DNA of 64,000 nucleotides from Asterella californica (GCA_036924285.1 JAYKYS010000010.1:11755001-11819000); one strand, 5' to 3'. Counted from the stretch's first letter, positions 25,515-39,840 are shown. A program made the numbers and translations. Notes: generated by a model not told the origin, from the sequence alone.

Positions 25515-28250
25515 ATTCCGCTTCACGAAAGTTGCCTTGTACTCTGAAACTCTGCGAATCGAAATATTTCGTTGCGTGGTGTGGGACTTTAGAGAAAAGA
25601 ATCAGTGTTAAGAGCAGGGATTACACATACTAGAAGCCGAAGGTCAGGCAACGGAAGTGATGAATGAGTACCAGATTCCCAGTGAAGCATCCTGAGAACG
25701 CGAGTAAACGAAAACAGCGAGTAAATGCACGACGTGGACAGGAAAACGGAACTTGGAGTGGTACAACGGCCCCGGGGGATGACATTGGTAGAGGAAAAAT
25801 ACTGGTTTGCTAACAAACAGAAACGAAGGCATGGCGGGAGAAGTTGATACATATGGCTGCACACGCTAACGGTAGGTAGAACCAATAGTACGTTGAACAG
25901 ACAAGATCGAACAATGCCATTGCATGAGAATTTCAAGCTCGCAAGATTTGTGAGCTACTGTATCAGTCGGGTGGGTTCAATTGCAGGGAATAATATACAA
26001 CAACTGCTCATCTGCTCGTGCTCCGCAAGAGCAAGAGCAAGGGTAACAACTGACAGCTGAAATGAAGAACATGCGGCTACAGTACTCGTACGAGGATAAG
26101 GCTGTTCGTCCGAACACTATTCCGCACTAAGCCGTGCACGTTAAAGAAAAGGCTCCGTACGATCTCAGAGGTGAAGTGAACCGTGTGCAGGGCCTGCACG
26201 GGAAAGAAAGATGGGCAGTAATGTCAGACAGACCGCGTCTAAGACTCGAAGTGAAGCGGCAGTACCTTTCCCGAGCGGGACTTGATGAACAGCTTCAAGT
26301 GGGCAAATCCTTCTCGTTTCAGGTTCTTAACTTTTTCTCGCGAGATTTGCATGGACTCCATATTCAGTACCAAGACGGGCGAGAAAACTCAGGCGGTATC
26401 CACAGCTAGCAAATTATCGCTCATTTCCTCATGCATGATCTCGTGTCAGAACTCCTCCGTTTTTCCGCTTCTTAGACCGCTGACCCCTCCTGTAACTCAA
26501 CACATCCCCTGTTCGAAGTGTACTAACAAGATCCTCGTATTAATTGGAAACGAAACTAAGCTCCGCTCAATCAGCCACTCTCCGAACCACGCAGTCACTT
26601 TCATCAACACTTGGACCGGGGCGAGACGTTCTCGCACCAACCACAGCCACAGCTCTAATGGAAGCTTAGCTTGGCCAACTGTCCGCAGCCCTTGGTCCCT
26701 GTCTCCGAACAAGGATCAAGAATCACTACATCAAATCCAAAAAAGAACCCTGCTGCTTTTTTCCTGCTGGCGATACTCTCTCGCTTATGTTCGTAAAGGC
26801 GAGCGCTAGTCATCACTCATATCCATTCTAGCAAATGACCAGCAGCAGCCGCTTGTCCGAGCGAGAAATCTTTCACTCCGGAAGGAGCAGAACAAGAAGA
26901 AATTGAGCTCGATCCGCGGGACCTCGACTCAACTTTGCAGTTCTTCCGAGCCATTCGACAGGGAACGAATATTTCTTTCTTTCTTGACAGCGGATGGATT
27001 CTCTTCGTCCAGTCTGTCTGTGCTCCGACTGATCGTTCGTATGGCTACTCACTTTTCGCTTTAAGCTTCTTCCCGTCTGTCCAGAACAAAAATCCTCATG
27101 AAAAGGCTCCTTCTTACCTCTCCAGCCTCCACCACCCGACCACAAGTGGATCCCAGAGCTCACCAGAGCGTAACATGAGATGGGGACCTGGGGGCTGGAG
27201 GAGCCCACGCACGCAGGACTCCTGGTCCCAGATGCGTCTCCGTTTATCCGGAAGGTAAATCTCCGAGTTCACGGCAATTACGCTGACCGGTTCCTGTCTT
27301 TAATGATCGTTTTCAAGCCATATGTCTAACGGTCTGTCCAAGCCACCGGTTATAGTTTCCCGGACCGTGAAATTGGCAGCCCTTACGATGATGAGCTTTA
27401 GTGGCGCGTTAATATCGGCACATTCATGGCCCATGGTCGGGACCGTAGTTGCACCTGTAGCATGTGCCGTCGCAATGTTAGTCCCATGCTCCATTCTATA
27501 TGCTTTTGAAATTAAAATTGCGGACTCCTTGACCCCCTGTTTGTCGCGTCGCGTTATCTTGGTCGCGCCCTGAAAGGCTACACCGTTAGAGGAGGTCTTG
27601 CGAAGTCAATGGCGAAAACAATTTAAGAGGGTCTATATTTACGTGACGAAGCTTTACTCTCTTTTCCTGAAGCTTGTCGACATTTTTGACAAAGCTAATT
27701 AAAAGGAAAAGCCGGTGAAAAGATGAAATTTGTTCGCACACCAGAATACTGACAAGCCAAGGTCCAAGAAGGGGTACCACGCGGGGTTTAGGATTCCCCC
27801 GAAGGACAAGGACTTTCGTGTTCGTTCGTGGAGCTTTCCTGTATCCCCGTTAATACAGACTTTGACTTAGTCAAACAGCGGAAGTTGTGCTTTGAAGCTG
27901 TTATCGCGCATAACTTCCATCCTGTACATACGGATAGAAAGAAATGCAAGTAGACGTGTCACGTGGAAATGTAGGGTCGCAATGACGGAGAATGGAATGG
28001 GAGGGGGATCTCTGGGAAGATCGGAAAGATGCCTTTTGTTGTAAGATAGAACTCTGGTGAATTAATTTTACTTTACCAAGATTTCCGATTCCAAAAGAAT
28101 ACGAATACTCTACCGTTCAAGGATCGATTTGGTCAGGCCTCAGAAAAACCAGAAATTTACTTTGATCGCACCAAGTCAAAATTCCAAAATCTGAAAGCGA
28201 GAAGTGTAAATTCACCCTCTAGGCATGCATATTCACTGCATATGCATGTG
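25515..28250. other. Upstream and intergenic region of the kelch gene
   Basis: It is richer in GC than its surroundings up to about 27.3 kb, as expected for a leader and promoter on the minus strand. Overlapping frames of 70-175 codons on both strands (for example 26282-26809 plus, 26873-27208 minus, 27322-27573 plus) show no domain I recognise and look like frames kept open by composition. I could not place a transcription start or TATA box with confidence. Confidence 0.4.
26266..26361 (-). other. Possible 5' exon or leader ORF upstream of the kelch gene
   Basis: A minus-strand ATG at 26361 opens 32 codons (MESMQISREKVKNLKREGF...) that end at a donor-like AAG/GTACTG at 26266/26265, with a stop soon after if unspliced. 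The composition is exon-like. However, its phase 0 does not fit the only in-frame acceptor before the kelch ATG, which would need phase 2. It is therefore either a non-coding leader exon, a leader ORF, or chance. Confidence 0.25.
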
Positions 28251-28251
28251 G

Positions 28252-28303
28252 TTTAATTTATTACCTAACCCTTCTGCTGGGAAAGGTTAGGTAATAAATT
28301 AAA
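28252..28303. repeat. Perfect 19-bp hairpin, 14-nt loop
   Basis: The left arm 28252-28270 (tttaatttattacctaacc) and the right arm 28285-28303 are exact reverse complements. The loop is cttctgctgggaaa. It sits at the sharp change from GC-balanced DNA to a long AT-rich block. It could be a decayed miniature inverted-repeat element or a small-RNA precursor; neither is shown. Confidence 0.9.
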
Positions 28304-29020
28304 TTTTCTTTAACTGGGGTGAGGTCACGTCCAGAAAATATATTAGAGGTGTGGTAAAGTAAATCTCTGAAACAAATATGTGTGTCATGGTCGGATTTTC
28401 GATGTTGGAATTGACATGATCAATTTTAACTAAATTATATTATATTAATTATTATAAAATAATAGTTATTTAACAATCTAATACGTCTTTACCGGTAGAG
28501 ATTTGAATTTACATGTATCATCTTTCATTATTAGTTTCATGTATATCATTTTAAGATATATTTTCAATATATTTATAATAATTCACTAACTACATAAAAG
28601 TTTTTGTATATGTTGTTAATGACATGATATTTTTCTAATAATGCACTATAATACTGAAGAAAGTGAATTTGACATATGAATCTAAACGTAAAACAAACCA
28701 TAAATGAAAAAATACTATCATTCAGATACGAGAAGGTTTACAATACAACGTCATCTTAAACGTACATCTCATCAAAGTGCCATTCAGCATATCACGTCAC
28801 ACGAAGACTGACTGATTTGCTGCTCTCCGTATGAGGCTCAGCCATATCAGTCCCAAACCTCGAGAGCTCGACCATTGCACACAAGTTTAGTTGGAGTTTG
28901 ACAAAGCAAATCTCTTTTTCTCGTTTTTTCTATGCATTTTCATAGCTAACCGTCGATTGTGCTCTAGTGACAAGAAGATAAAAGCCGAGAAGTAAAGTGA
29001 GACATATTTTATACTTTCTT

Positions 29021-29050
29021 CGTTAGAACGACATTTTTGTCGTTCTAACG
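29021..29050. repeat. Perfect 13-bp hairpin, 4-nt T loop
   Basis: The arms 29021-29033 (cgttagaacgaca) and 29038-29050 are exact reverse complements around tttt. Confidence 0.85.
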
Positions 29051-32000
29051 TAGAGAGTACTTTCGATTAAAACTCAAATGTTTGTATATATACCTTGGAA
29101 ACTTTAAGAGCACCTTGTATATACACCTCTTCCATCTTTCCCATGTACACCCCTCCATCTTTCGATGTAGGATGTGCTTGAAGAGTTAAGTAATAGATTA
29201 AATTCACAATAAATTAATATCTAAATAGTAACTAGTTCCCTTATTTGTACCTTTAGAAGCACGACAGTCTCTCATGCCTTAAGATTCATGTATGAATCTT
29301 CTCTTGTTTCCAAGTGTGGAATAACAGTTAATATTTATTAAAAAATAAATTTCTCTTATCAATTTGGTATAAGATTTTTTTTCTTAATATTTATATTTGT
29401 TCTCGCATAAGAGCAAACACAAAAGTTCCCAGAAGTTCATCTTGCATGCATATTAAACATTAGGACTTCAGTATGTACTTTATGAAAAACAAACTTTACC
29501 AATTACCCAAAAATATTTTTGTTGATAGTATTTTCGTAAATATTTAAATCAAAACTCTCCTAGTAACTTCACAACTAATTACTAAACATCCATCAAGAGT
29601 ATGAAATAAAGTTTTGGTGGTTTAACTTAAACAAGGAAATATCTTGTGCTTAACCTAAAGTAAACGACGAAAAAGAAGATACTTTTCACATTTATATCCA
29701 CATCTAGGGTTTAATGAAACATATTTGAGATTGGAAGAAACTCCCGTTCATGTCGAGAAAGGCAATTCTTATGTTATCATGTTTTTCGAATTACATGGTA
29801 TATCATTCTTTCTCCAACATGGATCTTTCAAAACATTATCTTGTACTGAAATTTAATACATAAATATGTAGTTTAGATACAATGAGACTGAATTTGCAGT
29901 CCTAAGATTTTTCTAGTCCACACTTTCTGATGAAAATGACCACTTGTACAAAGCATATCTATAAAATAAATAAATTCACATAAAATATATTGCTAAACTT
30001 TGAAGTCTTGGAGTTGATCATTAAACACAACAAGAGACATATCATTGCAATTGAAGAAATTGGTTATTTATTTTGATGACCTATGCGTTGTATCTTGTGT
30101 TGTGTTTTAGTATAGATGTGTCCACCTCTTTCTTAGTGCAATATGCTGTACTGAACTATGATAAGAGGATTTTGCACAAAATATGATGTTAGACTTCTCC
30201 AATTGAGCTGAAGAAGCAATCTCTAGAATATGAAAGTGAAGCATGTTCAATTCAGAATCATATTACATGGTTAGTATATAAAATATATCATATATATATA
30301 TGTATATATTTCTCTCCAAAACATGATTTATATTAAACTTTAAAATAAAAGTTTGAAGTTGAATTCATGATATTCAGTCTGCATTTACAGTCCTAAGTTA
30401 AAACATTATGGTACAACGGTCACTTGTATGAAGTATACATTAAGACTTGTTGTTTTGAACTTTTTGGCAATAGTAGATTTTGCAGGGTTGTTTAATCAAA
30501 TACTTAATATGGATATAATATGAACGTTTTGTAAATATAGCTCATAGAATTATGAAAGTCAGCAAATTATACTGTTGGTACCATGTGGTTAGTTTGTGAT
30601 GATAATAGTCTACCATAGAAACTTTTGCATTCCGATAACATTATTTAGTCTCACAACAGTATGAATATTCAAACTATAGTATGGAATTGTAGTTTGTTGT
30701 ACATCTAAACTAGTTTTCTCTTGGAGAGATTATGCCTACTCATCTCGCGATTGTAAAGCCGATAAAGAAGAAAGAAATCTTTTTATTTGAGTATATTTAT
30801 TTTATTAAATTATCATTTAAAAAAATTTAGATTTGAATAAATCTCTAATGCATAGCCCTGCAATTCCATTGCAGTCGAAGCACCTTGTTCTCACCTGTTT
30901 CTGTTCCAATCTTACACGTTGCTTGATGTAGATAATCCAAGAACTCGTTTCAGAGTATCATCTCTTGTACCTATATCTCGTGTAAAAGACTCATTTACTT
31001 TTATTACAATAATAATAACAAATAGTAGCAAGTATTAGCGTGAAAAATATATATATATATATATTCATAAAGAGCATATTTCGTCACATGTTCAACTAAT
31101 TGAAAGCGACAGCAGTCAGTGACGGATAATTTGATTTTCATTTATAAGACATGAATCTACCTTGTCAAGATACAACATCTCTTATCAGATCGGGAAGACC
31201 CTTCCCTAAAACGAGAGTTAATATTTGACTCAACCCAATCCAATCCGTGTTTGCTTTAGAGGACTCTTGCCCAACTTTTCCAACTCTTGTAAGAAAGGCA
31301 AATTTGCCTTTCCTACACTACTTTTCATGTCCTTGAACGGCTTTTTTCTTCAGTTATCACGTCTGGGACGAATTCTATTTACTTTATGAGTTTGTCCTAA
31401 GCCGGGCTTTAATTAACTATCACGTAAGTTTATCACATACATTCATGTTACCAGAGAACTTTCAAACTTCATTATGGAAGTACAAAAACTCAACAGAGTG
31501 AAAGATTCAGATTAAATTTCTATCCACAGAACTAACTAAAAATGAATTAACTGAAGCAATTAACTTGAATTTTAGGATTATGATACCTTAGGCTTTTATT
31601 ACAAAATTCATCCCATGATTATAATATGAAGTGCAATATATCCACTTATTTTCGTTGGAAAAGTTAGCATTTCAGTTTAAAGCCCAGGTGCCCCTGTAGA
31701 TGTCCCTGATAACCCGGATGACTTCATTATGCGAGTGGGCTATCTGCTAACAAAGAAATTTAACCTTTATACTCAAAATACATTTGCTGTCTAATTTACC
31801 CGAGAGAACCAAATCTGTTACTTAAAGTACTTAAACCAAAACTCTCTTAGAGCTTTACACTATGTGACTCATTGGACAACTAATTATTAAGTATCTATTG
31901 AGAAATATTGAAACAAAGTTTACGTGATTTCTTAGAACAAAACAGTATCTTCTCTCTAACTTCCTCCATATAGAGAAAACAGGAATATTCCTTCTTCTTT

Positions 32001-35000
32001 TCAAAACTAGTTCCTGGCATTTGATTTTATTTGCTCAAGAAAAAACATGTATAACTTTTGACTTATCATATTTTAACGTTTTAAGAGCTATAAAAGATTT
32101 TTAAACTGAGGATATGAAACCTAACCATGATTTTCTCTTAACCGGTTGGGTGTGAGGTGCTTGGCCCTTTCGTTCCGTTTCTCCACTTGTTCAGTTGGTG
32201 TGATCTTTCCATCCATTTGTTGTTGCTATACATTTGCATAGCTAAACGTCGAGTTTATAGAGTTGAAAAGAAAAATCTAACACAGAAAAGAAATGTGAGA
32301 TTTTCTTCTTCTTCCTTAACGAGATTAACGAGAGGTGTTATTATAATATTATTTTGAAAAAAATGCATAGCTTTGCAATTTTATCGCAAGCATAGCACTT
32401 TGTTATTTATCGCAGTCGCTTTCATGTTTTGAGAAAAAGTGCAAAAGTGATTCTTGAGTTATCGCGCCAAGCTATTTGATTGGGGGAAGTTTAGGGTACG
32501 ATTGGCAAAGATTCCTAGTGCATTGAAACGAGTTTAGCTCGATGGAATTATTATCGCCGGCACAATATTGTTTTGCTTGATGGAATGAAGTAGCCACATG
32601 GTTGTGCCAGAATTCGAATTGCTCTTATAGTTCCTCCTTTACCGGCGACAACCGACATTAGCCGTGCGCCGTTTTCAGTTGACCTGGATCTTCACTGAAC
32701 CGCTCTAGAACAGGGGAAAGGAATTTATTATCTGGAATGTACTGGCAAAACATTAAAACGTTCCTGACGATAAAGCCAATCACTGTAAGTCGTATGATTG
32801 CATCAGAAGATACCCTATTACGGTGTACTTGTATCCCTCCGGAATTATTTCCACCTCCCCAGGGAGCTCTTCGTGCCCAATCCAGATTCCGGCCCTTCTT
32901 TTCGCGACGCCGTGAGCCCCGGTGAACATTCGCGAGGACGCAAGTCTACAATACTGTACTTACCTACCGGCAACTCAAACTGCCTCCTCGTCGGGGTTCC
33001 CTCTTCGCATGCTCCGGCTACGTGCCTGCAGGACTAGCTTCCCGGACGTCGAGACTAAGAACCGAGAACCGGTGAGCCGGTGACAGGGAGACCAACTGTA
33101 GACCAGGACATGAACCATGTCAGGAGATAGGAGTCAGGAGGAGCTCCTTCTAGGGTCCTGATATCTAATAAAGCTTTGGACGTACGGCTGTCCTTCACTT
33201 CAGAAAGGACAAAATAATAAAAAGTAGAAAAAGATAATAAAATATCTAATATTATAGAAGAGCACCTTTTCCTTTCCCCTTAGCTTTGGTCCAATTGTTA
33301 ACCTTTGAAGTTGTTGGTGGGGTGCCCACATTCCATCTTCCCAAGCACCTCTAGCTTGGAAAGGAAAGGCGTCAGTAGGACATAGATATATATCTCTGCA
33401 TGTGCTCATATACTATAGCAGAATCTTGTGTAGCATCCATCATTTAGTCAAATTAATGTTCTCATAGAGAAGGAATATCGTGTCGATGCTTTTATGGCAT
33501 TATAAAAGCGAAAAAGTAACCTGAATTATGTATGAATTTGTTCATACACATTCGTATAACATGTCGTTGCCATCACATTCGATATAGTCACAAACACGAT
33601 ATAGACACACATTTTTTGGGAACAGATTATTTCTTTGTTAAATACTCAAATTATTGTAATCGAACTGTTTTTATTTATATACTTGAGTCATATAAAACAA
33701 GAAAATGTAATTATAGCTCTAAATAAAATTAAAAATAAGTGACTAAACGTGATTGAATGTACTGACCTTTTAGAATTTTACCAGCTCACTGTGATATATA
33801 AAAAAGTGCGCCGAGTATGCTTCCTTTTCTTTTTACTTCAGTTTCATAGTAATAATTTTCTTCATCACTACAGTAATGAAGTGACTAGTCACTTGACCCA
33901 TTTCAAATGCAGTTGTATATTTATACTTAATATATGTCTTTATTCACAAATACATATATTAACAAAATCTGATTAACAAATCGTGTAACTACAACGAGGT
34001 TCTCCTGTACATCCATTCGTATGCAAAGTGCCAAGGTATAAAAAGCGTCAGAGAGAGAGAGGGAGGAGGCCATCAAAACAAATGACCCTCTCGGAAAACC
34101 TCTCAAGCTTGCTAGCACTATACTTACTTGGCCGTTACGTAGAGCATCCGGCCATGTATTCAATTTTTGTACTTAGGTATCCAGACCCTAAGTATCAGGA
34201 GCGGGGGTCTAAAAGTGGTTCTTGATGATCGAAAGTCTACTACCAGATCATGCAACAACTTCTTGCTTTGACGCGAAGCATCTACGTTCTACTGTATGTA
34301 GTTGTCCTGTTTCTCACTTCCCTTACACATCCTCGACTGTGTAATACAACAAAACTAACTAGGTAGGTCCAGTAATCTCTAGCTTGACAAAAACACGTAT
34401 GAAGAACTGAAAAACTTCTCTGGTGTGAATGAGCACTAAGCCAATTTCAACAACACAAACACAAAAGATTCAGTGAAGATGTCGATGCAGATAAAATAAA
34501 AAGAACACATCTCTCACTTCCTCGATGTTCTTTTCCACTAGAGCTCATCAAGAAGAAGAACTAAACAAGAAAAACGTGTAGCAGTAAACACAAGACTACA
34601 CAACTTTCTAAGGTTACTAAGGGCTAAATCCACCGTTTTCCTCCTCAGGAGTTTATCACTGGTTTATTAGTTTTTTTTTCTGAATCCGAAACAGATTTGT
34701 AGGTTTGGAACACAAAAGTTTTTCATTCCACAAACGTGAGATAAACGTTGTGACCAGAACTATGGTTTAGGTTTTATGTGACTGAAAAAACAAAATTTGT
34801 ATTTTACATTTACTGCAACAAAAGTCAATAGTAATATGACATTGTCAGTACAAAAAAAAACAGCTCTTACAAATAAATATTTTTTGATATTTATATTTTA
34901 CTTCATAAAAAGTCAACAGATAATGTAACACGTGTCAACATAGAAAAAAACTCCTAACGAACCTTAAGAGGATATCCAATCCTTCTTACTCTCTTAAAAA

Positions 35001-35147
35001 AAGTCCATTTTTAGAATATCCTTTACTCTAGGTTAATGAGAACGCAATAAACTGATATGTGCGATTGCCATTATTATTACCAAACCTAGGTTCGGATAAA
35101 AGAACTACGCGGAAAAGATCATGTGCAGCTGGACCCTAACTTGGAAA

Positions 35148-35174
35148 TAACTACACTTGTTGCAAGTGTAGTTA
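35148..35174. repeat. Perfect 12-bp hairpin, 3-nt loop
   Basis: The arms taactacacttg (35148-35159) and caagtgtagtta (35163-35174) are exact reverse complements. Confidence 0.85.
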
Positions 35175-37811
35175 AATACTAACTTGAACTGGGAAAGTCG
35201 CTGCAGCCTTTTTGGATCCAAACCCTTTTACTACAATTAATCTGGACATATCACGTAACAACATCATCATTCAACTCTTCTATTTTCCTACTTACTTTGA
35301 TTATTAGCTACCACCCGACCCTTGATATTTCCCTCATGCAAACTAAACTCATTTTACATAGTTGTTACAATCAACTTTATGTTATATATGTTAGATATTT
35401 ATATGTTTAGTAATATTAATGTATGTAATCCAGCTATTTAATATCTATCACAAGTGAAGCTTTCAAATCCTTTGAGTGTTTGTTTCTTCGTGTTATGCAT
35501 CACTTGTACACTTAGTAAAAATGTTATTTATTTGCGTTGTGTTCAGAATTTCTCTCCATATCGAAAGTAAAGGTTGAGTATTCATCAAATATTCCTTTTA
35601 TGTGGTTCAGAAATACTCACATTTATAAGTATATTTTTAGAATAGTGTAGGCCATACTATTTTCATAGCTTCTCTATTAGTGTGGATGAGAAAACAATGT
35701 GGGTCACATTATACATGTATGAGGATTCAAAATCTGAATTCATAAATAGTATAATCAACACTAATTATTGTGAGTAGTGTAGTCTCAAGAGGTCACTCCT
35801 TCACTAAACATAAGCAGCATCTTCTGTCCAGTTTCTTCCAACATTTTTTAATACCCATATTATAGTGTTTTTGGCAATAAAAATATCATATCAATGTTAT
35901 CTAATGTTATCTAAATCTAGATAGATACATTAATTATTGCAAGTTAATAAAATTTATAACTTACAACCAAAAATTCTATTCTTCTTATCTACATCTCGTA
36001 ACAAACAAGAAACTGGATATTTTCTCCTATTTCCTTGCTTGTCTTTCTTTCCCTCCAGTCGAGAGTTAAGGTTGCATGCATACTTGGACCTTCATATAAT
36101 GGACTTCAATTTTTGAAGTTTTGAAGAAAAGGATGAAGTGAGTTGAAGTCTTTAGGATAAAAAGAACTCAACTTTCCGGCTTTTGTGCATAAGCACAGAA
36201 AAGAGTATGCATGATGTGAACCGGCTTTACTTCCTACCTACGAAGACTACGATCCAAGCGATAGCTTTCTTTTCACCACGGATCATTCCTTCCTGCTTCG
36301 GCGAGCGAAAGAGTTTATAAGTTTTGAGTTTTCCCAGCAGGTGTGAGCGGGTCCTACGTAGACCTGCTCAGATGCAGGTGGTAGATGGATCGTGGACGAG
36401 GTGTAACTCGGAGGTACAACTTGTCGAAAACTTATGGTGGAAGTGCCCCTAAACCCCTTTGGTATTCATTGTGTCGCTTCTGGGAACGGCCCCCACTAAC
36501 TACCTAGAAGACAAATTTGGCTGCAGAGGCAATTCGCGACATGGAATGTGAATTCCCTACTCTATAGAGCTTATAGATCACAGACATCACAGTCAAGATG
36601 TACAGCAGCCATCTTCCTGGTGTATGCTTGGACTAGGCAAATCTAGTTAGAACGAAATGAGAAATTACTGAAAGGAGCGAAGAAACGCGTGCAGATATAT
36701 CAGATCTTGCGAACGGGACTCTTGGAGTTTGATGCGGCACGAGATGAAGCAGAAAAAGCACAACATCAGCATTGGACTGAGAACCGAGATGTGTCCCATT
36801 AGTACTATGTATCTAGATTGAACGTTGTGCAGGAATTGTGCAGAACAATGGAAGGGATGAAGTTCACTCACATAATAACATCGTTGGGAAAAGACAGTTT
36901 GACACAAATACGAGTGGAAGGCTTACCTCTTATTCGAGAACGTGTGAACTCGCCCTCGCATGCTACGAGAGATAAATTGGGATTAACATGAGCAGAGTAG
37001 AATCCACACAAGAAATCAGATTTCTCTGCGATCGTATGAACTCACTGTATTTTTCAGGCGTGTCGTTGTCATGGACTGCAACGTTTGTGTGAGAGACAGA
37101 GAGCACAAAACGAGAGAACGTTTAGTCTGAAGGATCTTCCGTTTTGATTTTCCATGAGAACTTTTCACATCTATTTACAAGTTGGCAGCAGTGACAGACA
37201 ACCAACAATAAGGATGCTCGATAGACTTTCGGGAATTTTTGCTCGCTAAACCATATTGGCTTATAGGTTTAAACCCTAAACCAGTCTTCACTTTTACAAG
37301 GCTAATAAGTTTAAACCGTAATCGAGTGTAATTTTTTACAGGGTGCGGTTCCAGACACTCGAACACTAACTGAGCCCTACGAGAGGAAGAATCAACCTCT
37401 CCACCATCTGCCTACGGTACGATGGCGTAGGGCGACCATCAGTCGCAGGTAAGGTGCTTCACGGATCATATATCTTAGAGCTTGTTGACTTCATCATTCT
37501 CGTTTGTTAGTTGATCATATGGCGAGCCAAACCGTTGCTGACAAAGAAATCTTGTCTTGCGAGTAAGGTATCTTTTCCAAATGTTTGAAGATTTGGTTCG
37601 GACGGAACTTCACGGAAGTCTGAATCTTACCTGGTGGTCCAATGTCTGAATGAGAAGAAGTCATGACCGTGTTCTCGTTTGTCTACCGTACATGCATAGC
37701 TTATGAGTGGTGTCACTTGAATCATAAGCAGTTTTGAGTGCGGAACAAGGACAGCATATGTCAACACGCCATATGATCATGTGCACCCGGTCGACTCGAA
37801 CATGAAGAGTG

Positions 37812-37900
37812 CGGTGCTTGCGAGAAATTTACTTGACCATACCCCAAAAGGAGAAGTAGAACTTGCGGAATCCCCAAGTTCTCAAAATTACTTGAACATA
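37812..37900 (-). repeat. Dispersed repeat, minus-strand copy
   Basis: The reverse complement of this stretch matches 42978-43040: atgttcaagtaatt, gagaacttgggga, gtcaagtaaatttctcg and gtgcttgc occur in the same order. The copy here has about 28 extra bases in the middle (the part containing gcaagttctacttctcc on the minus strand). Nature unknown; it may be the end of an uncharacterised transposon. Confidence 0.75.
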
Positions 37901-38290
37901 TCCCTAGGTACTAGGGTGTTTACGTCATCACAGGTTTCTGGTGTTTTGTTCTTGTAGATGTAATGTTTTTGTATGGCGCCAGCACGAGCCAGCGTGGTCT
38001 CCACAACCACAACCCATCCACCGTGGTTGCCTATGTACGTACTAAGTTATCAGCAGTACTAACTAGGTTGGAGCCTGCTTTCGTATGTGTGTCGTGGTCC
38101 ATTGAGAGAAAAGTTACTATTATAATTTGAATTAATTGAATAAACAGATAATTGGAGAGAAAAAAGATTTAAAAATAATAGTATAAAATTAAGTATAAAT
38201 AAAAGAAAAAATTAGAATAAATAAATAAATAATATTATATTATATTATTATAATAAATTAAACATTGTATACCTGATCAAATCTACAAAT

Positions 38291-38332
38291 CTTCATGGAA
38301 GTCGCTACCGTGAACTAGCGACTTCCATGAAG
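38291..38332. repeat. Perfect 16-bp hairpin, 10-nt loop
   Basis: The arms cttcatggaagtcgct (38291-38306) and agcgacttccatgaag (38317-38332) are exact reverse complements. They are GC-balanced arms inside very AT-rich DNA, so they stand out from background. Confidence 0.9.
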
Positions 38333-39489
38333 GGCGATAAAGTGAAAATTATTCTAAAGTTATACTTCTATTTTATCTGAAATTATATTTTAAATTATAT
38401 TTTTTAAAATTAAATCATTCTGTTTTGAACTTACTAACTACATTATAGATGTTACACTTAGTCGCTAATGACTAAAAAAACTATAAGTGAAAGTAAAGAA
38501 CGGTTCTGGTTTAACTATAAAAATAATATTTAAGATAAATTAATCCAGATATCTTTTAATATATAATCTAAATCTTCTAAGAGAAAAAGTTTAGTAATTA
38601 AATCATACTAAATAAATTTTAATAACTTTATTTTAATATAAAAAAATGGACATATATCTCCTCCTTTTTAACATGGAAGAAGTGAATATACATGCTCCCA
38701 AAAAAGCAAAATATAACCGTTTCTTAAGTAGAACAATGGTCTCCTTTTTCTTCTTATTACTTTCACTAATAAACAATTCCGTTTCCTCCTTCGTGTCCTC
38801 ACTTCAGTTTTCTGTATCGCTAAATTTTTTACAGATTCACCCTCCAAAATGACATTGTCCAATACTTCAAACAATATACATCCAAAGTACACTTCTGGCC
38901 GAACGGAGAAAAAATGAAAGTGAAAAATCTAAAACTTCCATTGGATCAAACACCACAGTGAGAGTGCAACCTAGATGTTAACATGAATTCCATAAGAGTT
39001 AAAGAGAAAATAGTCAGTAATTTCAACTTTAATTTAATATTTAATGTAATTATTATAAATTAGCTGCTGTGTACATGTGGAATCTTCTGGAATTAACCAA
39101 TAAAGCATGTGGACTGCGACGCACAATAGGAAGAGAAAAAGAGGACTGTATGGTGTGAGAAAATCAGTTTTTGAAGGTTTGATTTATCACTTTATATTCA
39201 CTTTATATTCACTTTATATTCATAATTGTATTCACTAAAATATTATTAGCTTAAATTATGTTTTTAACATGATGAATAAATCACAAGGAGGAGGAAAACC
39301 ATAAGGATGTTAGGCCACCAGAATAGTTCCTTCGAGTAAAATTAAAATCTAAAGGCACTGAAGTAAATAGTTATTTATGTCGAAGTCAATGAAAAATTAT
39401 TTTGAATTAGAAGGGATCGGCTTAAATCGGAGAAGTTCGTTAAAAGAAATATTTAAAATTAAAGTTAACTTGAGAAGTGAGATTGAGAT

Positions 39490-39840
39490 ACTTGAGAAGT
39501 CATGTCTTTTATAGAATGTCTTGGGGGTACCCCAAATGGGTTGTCCTTAGCGTTTGTGGTTTTCTCGAACATGTCAAAACGAGTTGAAATTTTGAGAATA
39601 TGATGTATATGCTATGTATATCATACTAGCAGAATTTTGTGTTGTTCTGAGCTACTTGAGAAGTCATCTTCTTTTACAAAATGCTCTCAAAGGTTACCCA
39701 AATAGGTTGTCTTTAGCGTTTGCGATATTTTTGATCATCTCAGAACAAGCTGCAATTAGGTCAATATGATGTATATGCTACATATATCTTACTGACAAAA
39801 GCTCAGCTCAATCTGAGATACTTAAAGATTCATCAGGAAT
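39490..39840 (+). repeat. 164-bp tandem repeat, about 2.1 copies
   Basis: Units start at 39490 and 39654 with acttgagaagtcat. They share aggttaccc/gggtacccc, aataggttgtctttagcgtttg and atgatgtatatgcta, and each ends in ctcagct- or ctgagct-like sequence. A third start (atacttaaagattcatcag) follows at 39818. The unit size and divergence recall the 156-bp block in the LTRs, but the sequence is different. It may mark an unrecognised LTR. Confidence 0.75.

Larger units (their letters stand above)
28304..37811. other. Long AT-rich gene-free block
   Basis: About 9.5 kb with no recognisable protein, RNA gene or transposon domain. It contains TA microsatellites (near 30.29 and 31.05 kb) and small hairpins listed separately. 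A short GC-richer island lies at 32.5-33.1 kb, with frames at 32737-32925 and 32798-33037 that match nothing I know. Another GC-richer part at about 36.2-37.5 kb likewise gives no recognisable product. Confidence 0.5.

Noticed and set aside
26282..27573. Several 80-175-codon frames on both strands upstream of the kelch gene
   Set aside because: Overlapping frames on both strands without motifs are expected from GC-balanced promoter and leader DNA.
37264..37280. Telomere-like repeat (ggtttaaaccctaaacc)
   Set aside because: Only about two units and not in a tandem array.
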